64,000 nucleotides of DNA from Herminiimonas sp. (GTDB lineage Bacteria; Pseudomonadota; Gammaproteobacteria; Burkholderiales; Burkholderiaceae_D): NCBI GenBank assembly GCA_028292265.1, contig JAQGMR010000071.1, positions 62,001 to 126,000 of the forward strand, given 5' to 3'. The position numbers were made by a program, and so were the translations under genes. Shown in pieces: positions 44,480 to 53,409 of the stretch. The notes under the pieces were generated by a model that saw only the letters and a list, made by a program, of their open reading frames with translations, was not told the DNA's origin and did not search any database. Each line of letters opens with the position of its first letter. Position 1 is the stretch's first letter.

Positions 44480-44515
44480 TTCACTGATTCTTCTGTGAGA
44501 TAATTCGCGCCGACC

Positions 44516-44590
44516 GGGAGGTTAGCTCAGGGGTAGAGCGATCGCCTCACACGCGATAGGTCGCTGGTTCGAAACCAGCACTTCCCACCA
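44516..44590 (+). tRNA. tRNA-Val (anticodon CAC)
   Basis: A 75-base cloverleaf. Acceptor arm GGGAGGT pairs with ACTTCCC. The D loop holds AGCTCAGGGGTAGAGC, and the anticodon stem ATCGC/GCGAT carries the loop CTCACAC, so the anticodon is CAC (Val). The T arm CTGGTTCGAAACCAG is canonical, and CCA is encoded at 44588-44590. It starts 36 bases after dnaQ. Confidence 0.95.
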
Positions 44591-44803
44591 TGCATTTCCA
44601 GCCATGCATTACCCACAATTGAAGTTCCAAGCAGTCGGCAATTTTTCCCGCCCGACGCTTCGCCCGAATTCTTCCTTTCTCCAATTTTTCGTTTCGTCCG
44701 ATCGCTTGGATCGTCCCTTGTCGGATCGTCCGCGGCCCAAACGCGCCGGTGTGCACCTGCACGCCAGGCTTGCCATAAACCTGCAGTGCCTTGTACCTCC
44801 GCT

Positions 44804-46453
44804 CTAGTACGCGGCGGCCTGCTGCGCAATGAAATCCAGCAGCGCGTCGGCGTCGAGCGGTTTTACGAGGTGGTAATCGAAGCCGGCAGCCTGCGAGCGT
44901 GAACGGTCGCTGGCCAGTCCATAGCCGGTAGCGGCGGCAAGAATCAGTTTGCGGTCGCCCGCCGCCTTGCGCAGTGCGGGCGCGAGCTGATAGCCGTCTG
45001 TGCCCGGTAAACCTATATCGGACAGGATGAGATGCGGCTCGAACTCCACGGCTGCCTTCAACCCCGATTCCGCATCATTCGCGGTGCGGACATCGTAATT
45101 CAGCAGCTTGAGCAACGAACCCATCGACTCATTTGCATCTTCGTTATCATCGATCAGGAGAATGCGGAACTGGCGATTCTCCAACACGCCCGCTCCGGCG
45201 ACGACTGGCTTGGCCTCAATCTGCTCAGGCGGCGCATCGGTCGGCAAAAAAATCGTGAACTCGCTACCGCGGCCAAGCCCGTCGCTTTTTGCTTCGATTG
45301 TGCCGCCATGCAGGCTGACGATTTCCTGTGCCACCGCCAGTCCAATGCCCAGTCCGCCCTGGGTCCGCGCCTCCGCACTGTCGTCTTGCGCAAACAACTG
45401 GAACAGGCGAGGGCGAAATGCCGGATTGATGCCAACGCCGGTATCCTGGACCTTCAGGAATGTGCGCTCTCCGTCGCGCCCAGCGAAAAGCGTTAGCGTC
45501 CCGGACTGAGGGGTGAACTTGGCGGCATTGTTCAGGAGATTGGCGAGCGCCTGCGCAAGGCGATTGATGTCGCCGTGGATTGGGATGGTTTCCGGAGGAC
45601 GCGAGATTTTTAGCGAATGCGACATCGCCTCGATTTTCGGACGGCTGATCTCAAGTGCCCGCTCAATGACGGCATCGAGCGTGATCGCCTCGCGCACCAT
45701 GCCGATTTTTCCATTGGCGATACGCGCCACGTCCAGCAAGTCGTTCACCACGCCGCTCAGGTTCTCGAATTGGCGCTCGATGATGGACCGGTTTTTCGCG
45801 ATCAGCGGATCGGAGATATGGTAGTTGCGCATCACGGCCAGCGAACTGGCAATGGCGGCCAGCGGGTTGCGCAACTCATGCGACAGCATGGCGAGAAACT
45901 CGTCCTTCTGCCGCGCTTCCTCAGTCAGCGTAGCGTTGCGAGCCAGGAGAAGTTCCTCGCGATCTTTTTGCGTCGTAATGTCGACGCAGCAGCCGACAAA
46001 ATAGTCGTTGACCGCGCCTGGGCCGGCAATTTCAGGCGCCGCCTGTTCCAGCATCCATCGGTAGTGACCGTCGTGCCGCCGCAATCGGTATTCGCAGCTA
46101 TAGGCGCCGCCCGATTTACATGCTTCATTGAACGCTGCAACAGAAGATTCGAGGTCGTTCGGATGCACCAGATCCCGCCATCCCTGACCCTGCTCCTGCT
46201 CATGGCTGCGGCCGGTAAATTTGAGCCAGCTCGTGTTAACCGCCTCGATACTCTTGCCTTGCAGCGCACGTGTGCGCCACATCGGAAAAGGGGTCGAGTT
46301 GAACGCGAACGAGAGGGAAGCGGTAGAGTCGGCCAATCCATCGTACGAACCGGCCTGCGGTCCGGTCCGCGATCCGGTTTGCGACTCCGCCGCGATGGTC
46401 ATGCGACTAACCGCACTGCGCGAACCGGGCGATTTGTCGACTTCCCCCTGCAT
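44804..46453 (-). CDS. PAS hybrid histidine kinase with C-terminal receiver domain
   Basis: A 549-residue cytoplasmic sensor kinase: PAS/PAC domain (about 45-165: PFPMWRTRALQGKSIEAVN, VHPNDLESSVAAF), HisKA dimerisation with phosphoacceptor His in MLSHELRNPLAAIASS (about 190), HATPase (about 290-405: NLLNNAAKFTP, DTGVGINP, GGLGIGLAVAQEI) and a receiver domain (about 430-545) with the acceptor Asp in LILSDIGLPGTDGYQ. No membrane helix is visible, so it senses an internal signal through PAS. The start at 46453 has GGAG upstream. No separate response regulator is adjacent. tRNA-Val is convergent with it on the other side. Confidence 0.92.
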   Translation of the reverse strand: MQGEVDKSPGSRSAVSRMTIAAESQTGSRTGPQAGSYDGLADSTASLSFAFNSTPFPMWRTRALQGKSIEAVNTSWLKFTGRSHEQEQGQGWRDLVHPNDLESSVAAFNEACKSGGAYSCEYRLRRHDGHYRWMLEQAAPEIAGPGAVNDYFVGCCVDITTQKDREELLLARNATLTEEARQKDEFLAMLSHELRNPLAAIASSLAVMRNYHISDPLIAKNRSIIERQFENLSGVVNDLLDVARIANGKIGMVREAITLDAVIERALEISRPKIEAMSHSLKISRPPETIPIHGDINRLAQALANLLNNAAKFTPQSGTLTLFAGRDGERTFLKVQDTGVGINPAFRPRLFQLFAQDDSAEARTQGGLGIGLAVAQEIVSLHGGTIEAKSDGLGRGSEFTIFLPTDAPPEQIEAKPVVAGAGVLENRQFRILLIDDNEDANESMGSLLKLLNYDVRTANDAESGLKAAVEFEPHLILSDIGLPGTDGYQLAPALRKAAGDRKLILAAATGYGLASDRSRSQAAGFDYHLVKPLDADALLDFIAQQAAAY

Positions 46454-46486
46454 GGCTGCATGCTCCAGACGATCCAGGGTGGCCTT

Positions 46487-46564
46487 TTAATGAAAGAAAA
46501 AATACAGCAACAGTAGAACGATAGCGGGAACGCCCAACAGCCAGCCCAAGAAATACTTGCCCAT
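46487..46564 (-). CDS. 25-residue membrane peptide
   Basis: A very small gene encoding MGKYFLGWLLGVPAIVLLLL followed by YFFFH. It has an ideal AGGAGG ribosome binding site seven bases before the ATG. Nearly the whole peptide is one hydrophobic helix, with only a short charged head (Gly-Lys-Tyr). Similar very short 'LGWLLGVP' membrane peptides recur in Proteobacteria, from memory, but I know no function. It sits upstream of the hybrid kinase on the same strand and ends 33 bases before it, so it may be the kinase's first operon partner. Confidence 0.7.
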   Translation of the reverse strand: MGKYFLGWLLGVPAIVLLLLYFFFH

Positions 46565-47001
46565 GATGCCTCCTGATTTGGATTGTCCGCTCGTGCCGAA
46601 GTGTCAACGAGCACCTTTTTTCCTTTTACATGTCACATGCTAGAGAAAGCCGTTGTTGTTTCCTATCAGACAGCATCTTAATCGGTTGTAGGAAGACGAG
46701 AATCGGCTGGCGGTGCCGTTGGTGATTCCGTGTGCGTCACGGAGCTGTGAACGACACAAAGCGACCGAGACCTTTAGACGCTCGTCAAACTCCTGCAGAT
46801 GAGCCGGGCCTTACCCTGGAGACATGACTATAGTCACTAGTCCGAAACTCAGTTCGATTGTGGCACCGCGCCGCGCCGCGGGAACACCGGGGTTTCGCTG
46901 GCGCGCGCGTCTTTTGCTGTGAGTTTGGCTTCCCTGCCGGTTCCGATCGCACGGCGAAGGCGAACGCATGGTGGAGCGGCTTTTGCGGGGATAGAAAAGG
47001 A
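46565..47001. other. Divergent control region between the small peptide and the NarX-type kinase
   Basis: About 437 bases between divergent genes. It contains the perfect 12-base palindrome TGACTATAGTCA (46825-46836). A longer minus-strand open frame that crosses this region and the kinase start is a mirror of the kinase gene. I see no tRNA or repeat. Confidence 0.4.
46825..46836. promoter_or_regulatory. Perfect palindrome TGACTATAGTCA, possible operator
   Basis: A 12-base perfect inverted repeat in the divergent control region, 166 bases before the kinase start, followed by another CTAGTC. A palindrome in a GC-rich promoter region suggests a dimeric regulator site. The regulator is unknown. 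Confidence 0.3.
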
Positions 47002-48147
47002 ATGACAAGCAGAGACATGATGAGCGGTGCACTATCGTCGAGCGCTCCTGCTCTTCTGCATGCGACGCCGGGAAGCAATTTGCCGGCAGCCCTCGGCTTC
47101 TCGTCACATTTTATATCCGCCCTCGCGTGCCTCGCGATCGTCGCTGCATTGTTATGGCTGTGCGTGCCCCGCAAGGATTTACGGACCGCGTGGCCGGTCC
47201 TGTTGACGGGCCTCCTTGCCGGTCTCTGCGGCTTGCTGAATGTCCTGATCGTCGCCGGCGTTGCAGAGCCCACGCGGGAAATGGACGACGCGGCGCTGCT
47301 TCTCTCCGCACTCCTGATCGGGGTTGGCGGCATTGCGTTCTGGCCTGTGTTGCTTCGATCGGTCCGGGAGCCGCCCCAGAGCATGCAGCAGTTACAGATG
47401 GTAATCCGCCAGCTGGAACATGAGGTGGTCGAGCGCAAACGCGCCGAAGAGGAATTGCAAAAGTCGCAGGAGCTGTTGCGCCAGCTCGCGGCGTATCAGG
47501 AGCAAATCAAGGAGGACGAACGCAAGCGTATTGCGCGTGAAATCCATGATGAGCTCGGTCAGAACCTGATGGCCCTGCGCATCGACGTATCGATCTTGCA
47601 GGCGCGTACAGGAACCGCGCACCCCATCCTCAACGAAAAAGTTCGCTACGTGTTGAGTCACATCGACATGTCGATCAAGGCGGTGCGCGCAATCATCAAT
47701 AACCTTCGCCCGTCCGTGCTCGACCTTGGCCTGAGCGCGGCGATCGAGTGGCAGGTTACCGAGTTCCAGCGCCGCACCGGTATTGAATGCGAAGTAACGA
47801 TGGACGACAGCCTGTCGGATCACGACCTCGACGATTCCCGCGCGACCGCGCTGTTTCGGATCCTTCAGGAATCGTTGACCAATGTGGCGCGCCACGCGCA
47901 GGCCACGCTGGTGCAGATCGGCCTGCACCGTGAAGGCGAATACTTCAACATGCGGATTGCCGACAATGGGGTTGGCATATTCCCCGGTTGCAGGCGCAAG
48001 CCGAATTCGTTCGGGTTGCTCGGCATTGGCGAGCGCGTCAGCACGCTGGGCGGTCAGTTCACGGTGGAAAGCGCGCCGGGCGCCGGCACCATTCTGAATA
48101 TTGCAATTCCGATGATGCCGGTCGAAGTGGAAGCGGTGGGTGCCTGA
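47002..48147 (+). CDS. Membrane sensor histidine kinase, NarX/DegS-type (HisKA_3)
   Basis: A 381-residue kinase. Two or three N-terminal membrane segments (about 30-50, 63-90 and 98-115) are followed by a coiled coil (about 130-175: QLEHEVVERKRAEEELQKSQ), the HisKA_3 box with His in RIAREIHDELGQNLMALRIDVS and a HATPase domain (LQESLTNVARHAQATLVQIGL, DNGVGIFPGC, FGLLGIGERVSTLGG). Such kinases usually pair with LuxR-type regulators, but none is next to it. The ATG at 47002 lies right after AAGGA; in-frame ATGs at 47017/47020 are alternatives. Confidence 0.9.
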   Translation: MTSRDMMSGALSSSAPALLHATPGSNLPAALGFSSHFISALACLAIVAALLWLCVPRKDLRTAWPVLLTGLLAGLCGLLNVLIVAGVAEPTREMDDAALLLSALLIGVGGIAFWPVLLRSVREPPQSMQQLQMVIRQLEHEVVERKRAEEELQKSQELLRQLAAYQEQIKEDERKRIAREIHDELGQNLMALRIDVSILQARTGTAHPILNEKVRYVLSHIDMSIKAVRAIINNLRPSVLDLGLSAAIEWQVTEFQRRTGIECEVTMDDSLSDHDLDDSRATALFRILQESLTNVARHAQATLVQIGLHREGEYFNMRIADNGVGIFPGCRRKPNSFGLLGIGERVSTLGGQFTVESAPGAGTILNIAIPMMPVEVEAVGA

Positions 48148-48313
48148 ACGACGACTTCATCGCGGCACGCCGCCCATCCCCTTGCTTCACGGCGCGATCC
48201 GGCCAGAAGCAAACCGGCGAGAAGCGATCCAGAGAGCCATCAGCTAAGCGACCGCCGAAACGGTCGGCTAAGCGATCAAGAAATGCTCAACGAATGGGCG
48301 ACTACGAAATCCG

Positions 48314-48997
48314 TTACCGCGGCGGTGGCGCTGGCGGTGCGCCAGGTGGCGGCGGCGGTGGCGCCATGTTGGCGGGCGCGCCGTAACCGTAGTTCTGCGC
48401 CGAAGGTGGCGGTGGCGGCATGGAGGAGCTCATTGGCGGCGCCGACTCATAGCCTCGTACCGGACGGGCGCCGCGGACTGATCCGGCAGCGACTGGCACA
48501 CGATGGCCTTTGGCATACATGCACTGCTGGTAGCTGAAATCATAGCGTTGTTGCGCGTTGTAGGCCGATCCTTGCGCAGCCCCCGTACCCGCGAGACCGC
48601 CGACCAGGAGACCGCTGCCAGCGCCAACTGCCGCGCCGTGGCTGCCACCGATCGCAGCGCCAGCAACCGCGCCGAGAACAGTGCCAAGCGCCGCACTGCG
48701 TACGCCACTATCGGCGGCCACCGCCCCGGCGGTGGCGCCCCCAAGTTGGTCCTGCGCATACTGACGGCAGTCCCCATCATCGAAACGGAACTGCTCGAAC
48801 GTCTTCCCTGTGCCAGGCAACACTAACGCGCCCGGACCGTTGGGGACGGTGACGCAGGCGCCAAGCAACCCGGTCATCAGCACCACGGCGAGTGGCGCTA
48901 TCCGCAGTCCCGGTCGCGGCCTGGTTGCCTCCAGCGGCGGCGCGACAGCATCAAGTGTCAGCATGGTTTTATTATTGAGCTTGCTCATGTCGGTCAT
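48314..48997 (-). CDS. Glycine-zipper lipoprotein with Pro-rich tail
   Basis: A 227-residue lipoprotein. The lipobox LLGAC places the lipidated Cys at residue 48 after an unusually long N-region. A glycine-zipper region (about 95-145: AALGTVLGAVAGAAIGGSHGAAVGAG) could insert in or span a membrane. The final 45 residues are almost pure Pro/Gly/Ala/Ser with a few Tyr. A conserved Cys-containing middle (DGDCRQYAQDQL, YDFSYQQCMYAKGH) is typical of DUF/YMGG-like outer-membrane lipoproteins. Function unknown. It starts 10 bases after the previous gene's stop, behind AGGAAG. Confidence 0.8.
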   Translation of the reverse strand: MTDMSKLNNKTMLTLDAVAPPLEATRPRPGLRIAPLAVVLMTGLLGACVTVPNGPGALVLPGTGKTFEQFRFDDGDCRQYAQDQLGGATAGAVAADSGVRSAALGTVLGAVAGAAIGGSHGAAVGAGSGLLVGGLAGTGAAQGSAYNAQQRYDFSYQQCMYAKGHRVPVAAGSVRGARPVRGYESAPPMSSSMPPPPPSAQNYGYGAPANMAPPPPPPGAPPAPPPR

Positions 48998-49006
48998 GTC
49001 GGCTTC

Positions 49007-49417
49007 CTACTGGCGGGGTTGCGATTGCGGGGGCACCTGTTGCCAGCCATTCGGACATTCCCTCACGGTGGGGTAGTAGCCCTGTGGATTGGTGCAGTAG
49101 TACCAGTAGTTTGAAGGCATGGAGGAGCCCTGCTGGCCTTCCTGGCCTTGCTCGACATAGACCGGCGGCGCGGCAGCAACTACCGGCGCGCCGTAAGGAT
49201 AGTATCCAGCGTAATAGCCCGGATAGTAGCCAGGATAGGGCGGGTAGTAGTAGCGCGGGCCGTAGTAGTAAGCCGCGCCTGCCAGTGGCACGCCAAGAAA
49301 GATGCCGACCCTTGCGTGGCCGTGACCGCCATGGCCATGGCCACGGGCCAACGCGGCGCTGCCGACGACCGAGGTCAGGAGCGCAACGCCTACAATGACC
49401 TGCTTGATGATCTTCAT
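49007..49417 (-). CDS. Exported Tyr/Pro/Gly-rich protein
   Basis: A 136-residue protein with a signal peptide (MKIIKQVIVGVALLTSVVGSAALA), then a His/Gly-rich patch (RGHGHGGHGHARVG), a Tyr/Pro/Gly-rich repeat region (YYYPPYPGYYPGYYAGYYP) and a C-terminal module with two Cys (YWYYCTNPQGYYPTVRECPNGW), which forms a small domain common in Burkholderiales exported proteins. Function unknown, probably envelope-associated. It is the first gene of a pair with the glycine-zipper lipoprotein. Confidence 0.8.
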   Translation of the reverse strand: MKIIKQVIVGVALLTSVVGSAALARGHGHGGHGHARVGIFLGVPLAGAAYYYGPRYYYPPYPGYYPGYYAGYYPYGAPVVAAAPPVYVEQGQEGQQGSSMPSNYWYYCTNPQGYYPTVRECPNGWQQVPPQSQPRQ

Positions 49418-49692
49418 TTTGATGGTTCCCGCAAAGAACGGCTGTAACGCGCCAGGCATTGCATCATGAAGCCACGCCATGACACGATCGGCGCCCACGA
49501 TTCTCACGTTTGAAGTGTAAACGACAAGCGACGGCACACCGACACTTTTACGTTTCGATACAAAGCGAAAACTATTTATTGGATCGATTAAAGCTCGGAG
49601 GCATGTAGCGCAAACGAGGCTACGAAGCTGCCATGCCATGCCATGCCGAGCGGTTCGCCCGCGCGAGGTCTGCGAAGTGATTACACGGCAGG

Positions 49693-51996
49693 CTACTTCC
49701 GGCGCGCACTTGCCGGGAGGCTTCCTGGTCGCGGCCTGTCGGAATTGGCCTGGGCCGATCTTGCCTGGTTTGCCCGCCCGACTTTTGCTATTGGCTGGCG
49801 CTGCACGGCGGCCCCGTCACGTGGCTTGTTCTGGCCGAACTTCCGGGCAAGTCGGTCCGGACCAGGCGTTTCGCGGCGCTGCTCCAGGACGGCGAACTCG
49901 GCCCCGCCGGATTGGCGCGGCACCAGATGCTGCGGGCCGCCACCGATCAGGTCTGAGCGCCCCATGCGGCGCAAGCCCTCGCGCAGAATTTCCCAGTTAT
50001 CCGGGTCGTGATAGCGCAGGAAAGCCTTGTGAAGACGCCTGATCTTGCCGGCCCTAACCGTCTCCACCGCCTCGGAATCAACCGTCACCTTGCGCAGCGG
50101 ATTCTTGCGGCTGTGATACATCGCCGTCGCCAGCGCCATGGGGGTGGGCAGAAAAGTTTGTACCTGGTCCAGACGGAAATCGTTTTGCTTCAACCAGAGC
50201 GCGAGGTTAAGCATGTCTTCGTCCGTCGTACCTGGATGGGCTGCGATGAAATAAGGGATCAGGTACTGTTCCTTGCCCGCTTCCTTCGAGTAGCGGTCGA
50301 ACAATTCCTTGAAGCGGTGATAGGCCCCCATTCCGGGTTTCATCATCTTCGACAGCGGACCGTCTTCCGAATGCTCGGGCGCGATTTTCAGCAGGCCACC
50401 GACGTGGTGCGTAACGAGTTCCTTCACATACTCTGGGGAGCGCACGGCGAGGTCGTAACGCAGGCCGGAACTGATCAAGATTTTTTTCACGCCCGGAATC
50501 GCCCGCGCCTTACGGTAAAGCTGGATAAGCTTGCTGTGGTCGGTGCCCAAATTGGAACAGATGCTCGGGTACACACACGACAGCCGGCGACACGACTCTT
50601 CGATCTTCTTGTCCTTGCAGGCAAGCCGGTACATGTTGGCGGTCGGTCCGCCCAAGTCGGAGATGGTGCCGGTAAAGCCCTTGGTCTTGTCGCGGATCAG
50701 TTCAATCTCGCGCAGGATCGACGGCTCAGAGCGGCTTTGTATGATACGGCCCTCATGCTCCGTAATTGAGCAGAAAGTGCAGCCGCCGAAGCAGCCCCGC
50801 ATGATGTTGACCGAGAAGCGGATCATTTCCCACGCAGGTATGCGCGCCTTGCCGTAGGAAGGATGGGGTGCGCGTGCATAAGCCCTGTCATACACGAAAT
50901 CCATTTCGTCCATCGCAAGCGGAATCGGAGGCGGATTGAGCCAAACGTCGCGCTCACCGTGCGCTTGCACCAGCGCCCGCGCATTGCCGGGATTCGATTC
51001 AAGGTGGAATACCCGCGAAGCATGCGCGTATAGAACCGGATCGGCCTTCACCGCCTCGTAGGAGGGCAGCCGCAGCACGGCCTTGCCGCGCACTTCCTTC
51101 AGGGCGGCCTGTCGCTCCTCGCGCGAGATGATCCGAATGGTTTGCGCGGCCAGCGGGTCCGTTTTCGGCGCGGCGACCGCAGCGCCGGACTGGGCGTCCT
51201 CACTGGTCTTGCAGCTGGCGTCGTTCTTTGACTTCATTTCATACGGATCGGTATGCGGGTCCACCCGGCCAGGCTGATCCACGCGAGTCGAATCGGTTTC
51301 CAACCAGTCGGGCGCCGGCTTCCAGTCGCGCGGCACCATGAAGCTGGTGCCACGCAAGTCGCGGATATCCCGGATTGATTCGCCGCCGGCTAACCGGTGC
51401 GTGAGATCAAGGAGGGCACGCTCTGCATTCCCAAACAGGAGGATGTCCGCCTTGGAATCTGGCAGTACCGAGCGCCGCACCTTGTCCGACCAGTAATCGT
51501 AGTGGGCGATTCGTCGCAGGCTGGCTTCGATACTCCCGATGACGATGTTGGCGCCCGGATAGGCCTCCCGCGCGCGTTGGGCGTAGACCACCACAGCGTG
51601 GTCTGGCCGGCGATCGGGTGCGCCGTTGGGGGTGTACGCGTCTTCTGAGCGAATCTTGCGGTCGGAGGTATATCGGTTGACCATTGAATCCATATTGCCG
51701 GCTGTGATGCCGAAATACAGGTTCGGCTTGCCCAGCGCGCGGAACGGCTCTGCGGACATCCAGTCAGGCTGGCTCAGGATGCCAACGCGGAAACCGTGCG
51801 CCTCGAGCAGGCGGCCGATCAGCGCCATGCCGAAGCTGGGATGGTCAATGTAGGCGTCGCCGGTGACCAGGATGACGTCGCAACTGTCCCATCCCAGGGC
51901 GTCCATCTCCGCGCGGGACATGGGCAGGAATGGAGCGGGCGTACCGATGTCGGCCCGGTATGGGGGCGTGGCGCGGATGTTTTTGGGCGAAAGCAT
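49693..51996 (-). CDS. YgiQ-family radical SAM protein
   Basis: A 767-residue protein. The N-terminal UPF0313 domain (about 15-330: [20 protein letters not shown]) precedes a radical SAM core with Cys-x3-Cys-x2-Cys in [16 protein letters not shown] (about residue 420) and a downstream Cys cluster ([13 protein letters not shown]). The reaction is unknown for the whole family. A charged insertion ([17 protein letters not shown]) near 290 and a basic Arg/Gln/Pro-rich tail (about 700-767) are extra. The start at 51996 begins the conserved domain; the in-frame extension upstream would cross the divergent promoter region. Confidence 0.9.
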   Translation of the reverse strand: MLSPKNIRATPPYRADIGTPAPFLPMSRAEMDALGWDSCDVILVTGDAYIDHPSFGMALIGRLLEAHGFRVGILSQPDWMSAEPFRALGKPNLYFGITAGNMDSMVNRYTSDRKIRSEDAYTPNGAPDRRPDHAVVVYAQRAREAYPGANIVIGSIEASLRRIAHYDYWSDKVRRSVLPDSKADILLFGNAERALLDLTHRLAGGESIRDIRDLRGTSFMVPRDWKPAPDWLETDSTRVDQPGRVDPHTDPYEMKSKNDASCKTSEDAQSGAAVAAPKTDPLAAQTIRIISREERQAALKEVRGKAVLRLPSYEAVKADPVLYAHASRVFHLESNPGNARALVQAHGERDVWLNPPPIPLAMDEMDFVYDRAYARAPHPSYGKARIPAWEMIRFSVNIMRGCFGGCTFCSITEHEGRIIQSRSEPSILREIELIRDKTKGFTGTISDLGGPTANMYRLACKDKKIEESCRRLSCVYPSICSNLGTDHSKLIQLYRKARAIPGVKKILISSGLRYDLAVRSPEYVKELVTHHVGGLLKIAPEHSEDGPLSKMMKPGMGAYHRFKELFDRYSKEAGKEQYLIPYFIAAHPGTTDEDMLNLALWLKQNDFRLDQVQTFLPTPMALATAMYHSRKNPLRKVTVDSEAVETVRAGKIRRLHKAFLRYHDPDNWEILREGLRRMGRSDLIGGGPQHLVPRQSGGAEFAVLEQRRETPGPDRLARKFGQNKPRDGAAVQRQPIAKVGRANQARSAQANSDRPRPGSLPASARRK

Positions 51997-52314
51997 AAAG
52001 GCAAGGTTTCGGCCGCTGAAAGGCTGAAACGATGTGGGGCAAAATGGGGATGCCGCAAGTATGACACCTTTGAGGGTTGGACGCCGCTCGCATATGGACA
52101 ACCCTCCCCTGATCGGGTAAGGTCCTCTGGTTATTGCAGTCGTAAACGAAGTCGATTTTCGGGAGTCGATATTCGGGAGTCGTCGGTCGAGAATCGCCGT
52201 TGGAGAGTCGACGATCGTGAAACCTGGGGTGTGCCGGTCGGCATCACCCTTCAACTTCCGCAGCGCCCTTACTGTTACCAAGTTATCTGTTCCTGTCTCG
52301 GAACAGCCACCCGC
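51997..52314. other. Divergent promoter region of ygiQ-like gene and response regulator
   Basis: A 318-base gap between divergent genes. No gene is seen. The right half holds the 14-bp repeat array described separately. Confidence 0.4.
52151..52220. repeat. 14-bp tandem repeat, five units
   Basis: Units start at 52151, 52165, 52179, 52193 and 52207. The consensus is GTCGNNNNTCGNGA; the first two differ in a single base and the later ones are progressively changed. It lies 95-164 bases before the response regulator start, within its likely promoter. Confidence 0.8.
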
Positions 52315-53211
52315 ATGAATCCCAATCATCCTGTTTCGCCGCCGGAAGACCAAAGCCAGCGCTTCGTGCTGGAAATGGTTGGCTTTCCCGAGATCGAAAG
52401 AAATCTCTTCAACACCACGTTCCGGCTAACGGCCCGTCGCGCCTTCAGCTATGCGGAAGCCGCTACACCCGACGAGCGGCCGGACATCTACCTCATCAAC
52501 GCGGACAATGCGCATGCCGTGCAACTGCTGAAAAGCCTTTCACCGAATCAGCATGCACCGGCCGTCATGATCGGACGCGAACTCGACGGTATTGCCTGGC
52601 CACTGGTTGAAAGACCCATTCGGTGGATGCGCCTGTTCGATCAAATGGATCTGGTGATGCGTTCAGCATTGCTGGAGCGCGCCCGTCGCAACCTTGCCTT
52701 GGCCCCAGCGTGGGATGGCGCGACGCTGCGACGCGCCCGCGATCCTCGTCCACCAGCTCCCGTGGTTGCTCCCGGCAAGCCGGTCGAGTCCGTGTTGGTG
52801 GTCGACGATAGCGCAACGGTACGCGCATTCCTCAGCGCCAAGCTGACCCCCTTTCGTTTCAATGTCGACTTCGCAGTCGACGGCGAATCCGCCGTCGCCA
52901 TGACTCGCAGCAGGGCCTACACCTGCGTCCTGCTTGACATCATGATGCCAGGCATCGATGGCTATGAAGTCTGCAAGGAAATCAAGGCAGTGGAAGGCGG
53001 TGGTGCGCCTGCCGTCGTGCTCCTGAGCGGCAAGTCCTCATCGCTCGACAAACTGCGTGGCAACCTTTCCGGTTGCGACGCTTACCTCACCAAGCCGGTG
53101 GCCGAGGATGAATTGCTTGCAACGATTGCCCGGTTCTTGCCCGGTGCGCGCAGGGCGGCGGAATCGGTCCTGTCGGCGCCGAAACTAGTGTCCCGCGCAT
53201 CGCCGGAATAG
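52315..53211 (+). CDS. Response regulator with C-terminal receiver domain
   Basis: A 298-residue protein. The N-terminal 140 residues are a degenerate receiver-like region ([38 protein letters not shown]) followed by a Pro-rich linker ([14 protein letters not shown]), then a full receiver domain (about 155-280: [12 protein letters not shown] with acidic pair, acceptor Asp in [15 protein letters not shown], and KPV with the conserved Lys). No DNA-binding domain follows. It fits single-receiver or PilG/FrzZ-like adaptors. The partner kinase is unknown. Confidence 0.85.
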   Translation: MNPNHPVSPPEDQSQRFVLEMVGFPEIERNLFNTTFRLTARRAFSYAEAATPDERPDIYLINADNAHAVQLLKSLSPNQHAPAVMIGRELDGIAWPLVERPIRWMRLFDQMDLVMRSALLERARRNLALAPAWDGATLRRARDPRPPAPVVAPGKPVESVLVVDDSATVRAFLSAKLTPFRFNVDFAVDGESAVAMTRSRAYTCVLLDIMMPGIDGYEVCKEIKAVEGGGAPAVVLLSGKSSSLDKLRGNLSGCDAYLTKPVAEDELLATIARFLPGARRAAESVLSAPKLVSRASPE

Positions 53212-53409
53212 GCGGGATTTGTCGAGGCATTTCCTGTCCAGGGATTTGGCGACCGCCTGGTCGAAGCTTCATGGGATGCACGCGGCAGCTTCGGCAAGCA
53301 AAATTCGGGTGGGCAACGTTAATGAAACTGGCGGGCGATGCTGGCTGTCCAACATCGTCAAGCCAGCGTCAGCGTTCGGACTGACGCCGCATCCCAAAGG
53401 AGAATCGAC

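Noticed and set aside
44516-44803. Integration site of a genomic island at tRNA-Val
   Set aside because: No integrase gene follows the tRNA, and I found no second copy of the tRNA 3' end in the window.
46785-47438. 217-codon minus-strand open frame over the kinase start
   Set aside because: It is antisense to the kinase gene and lacks a start signal or domain.
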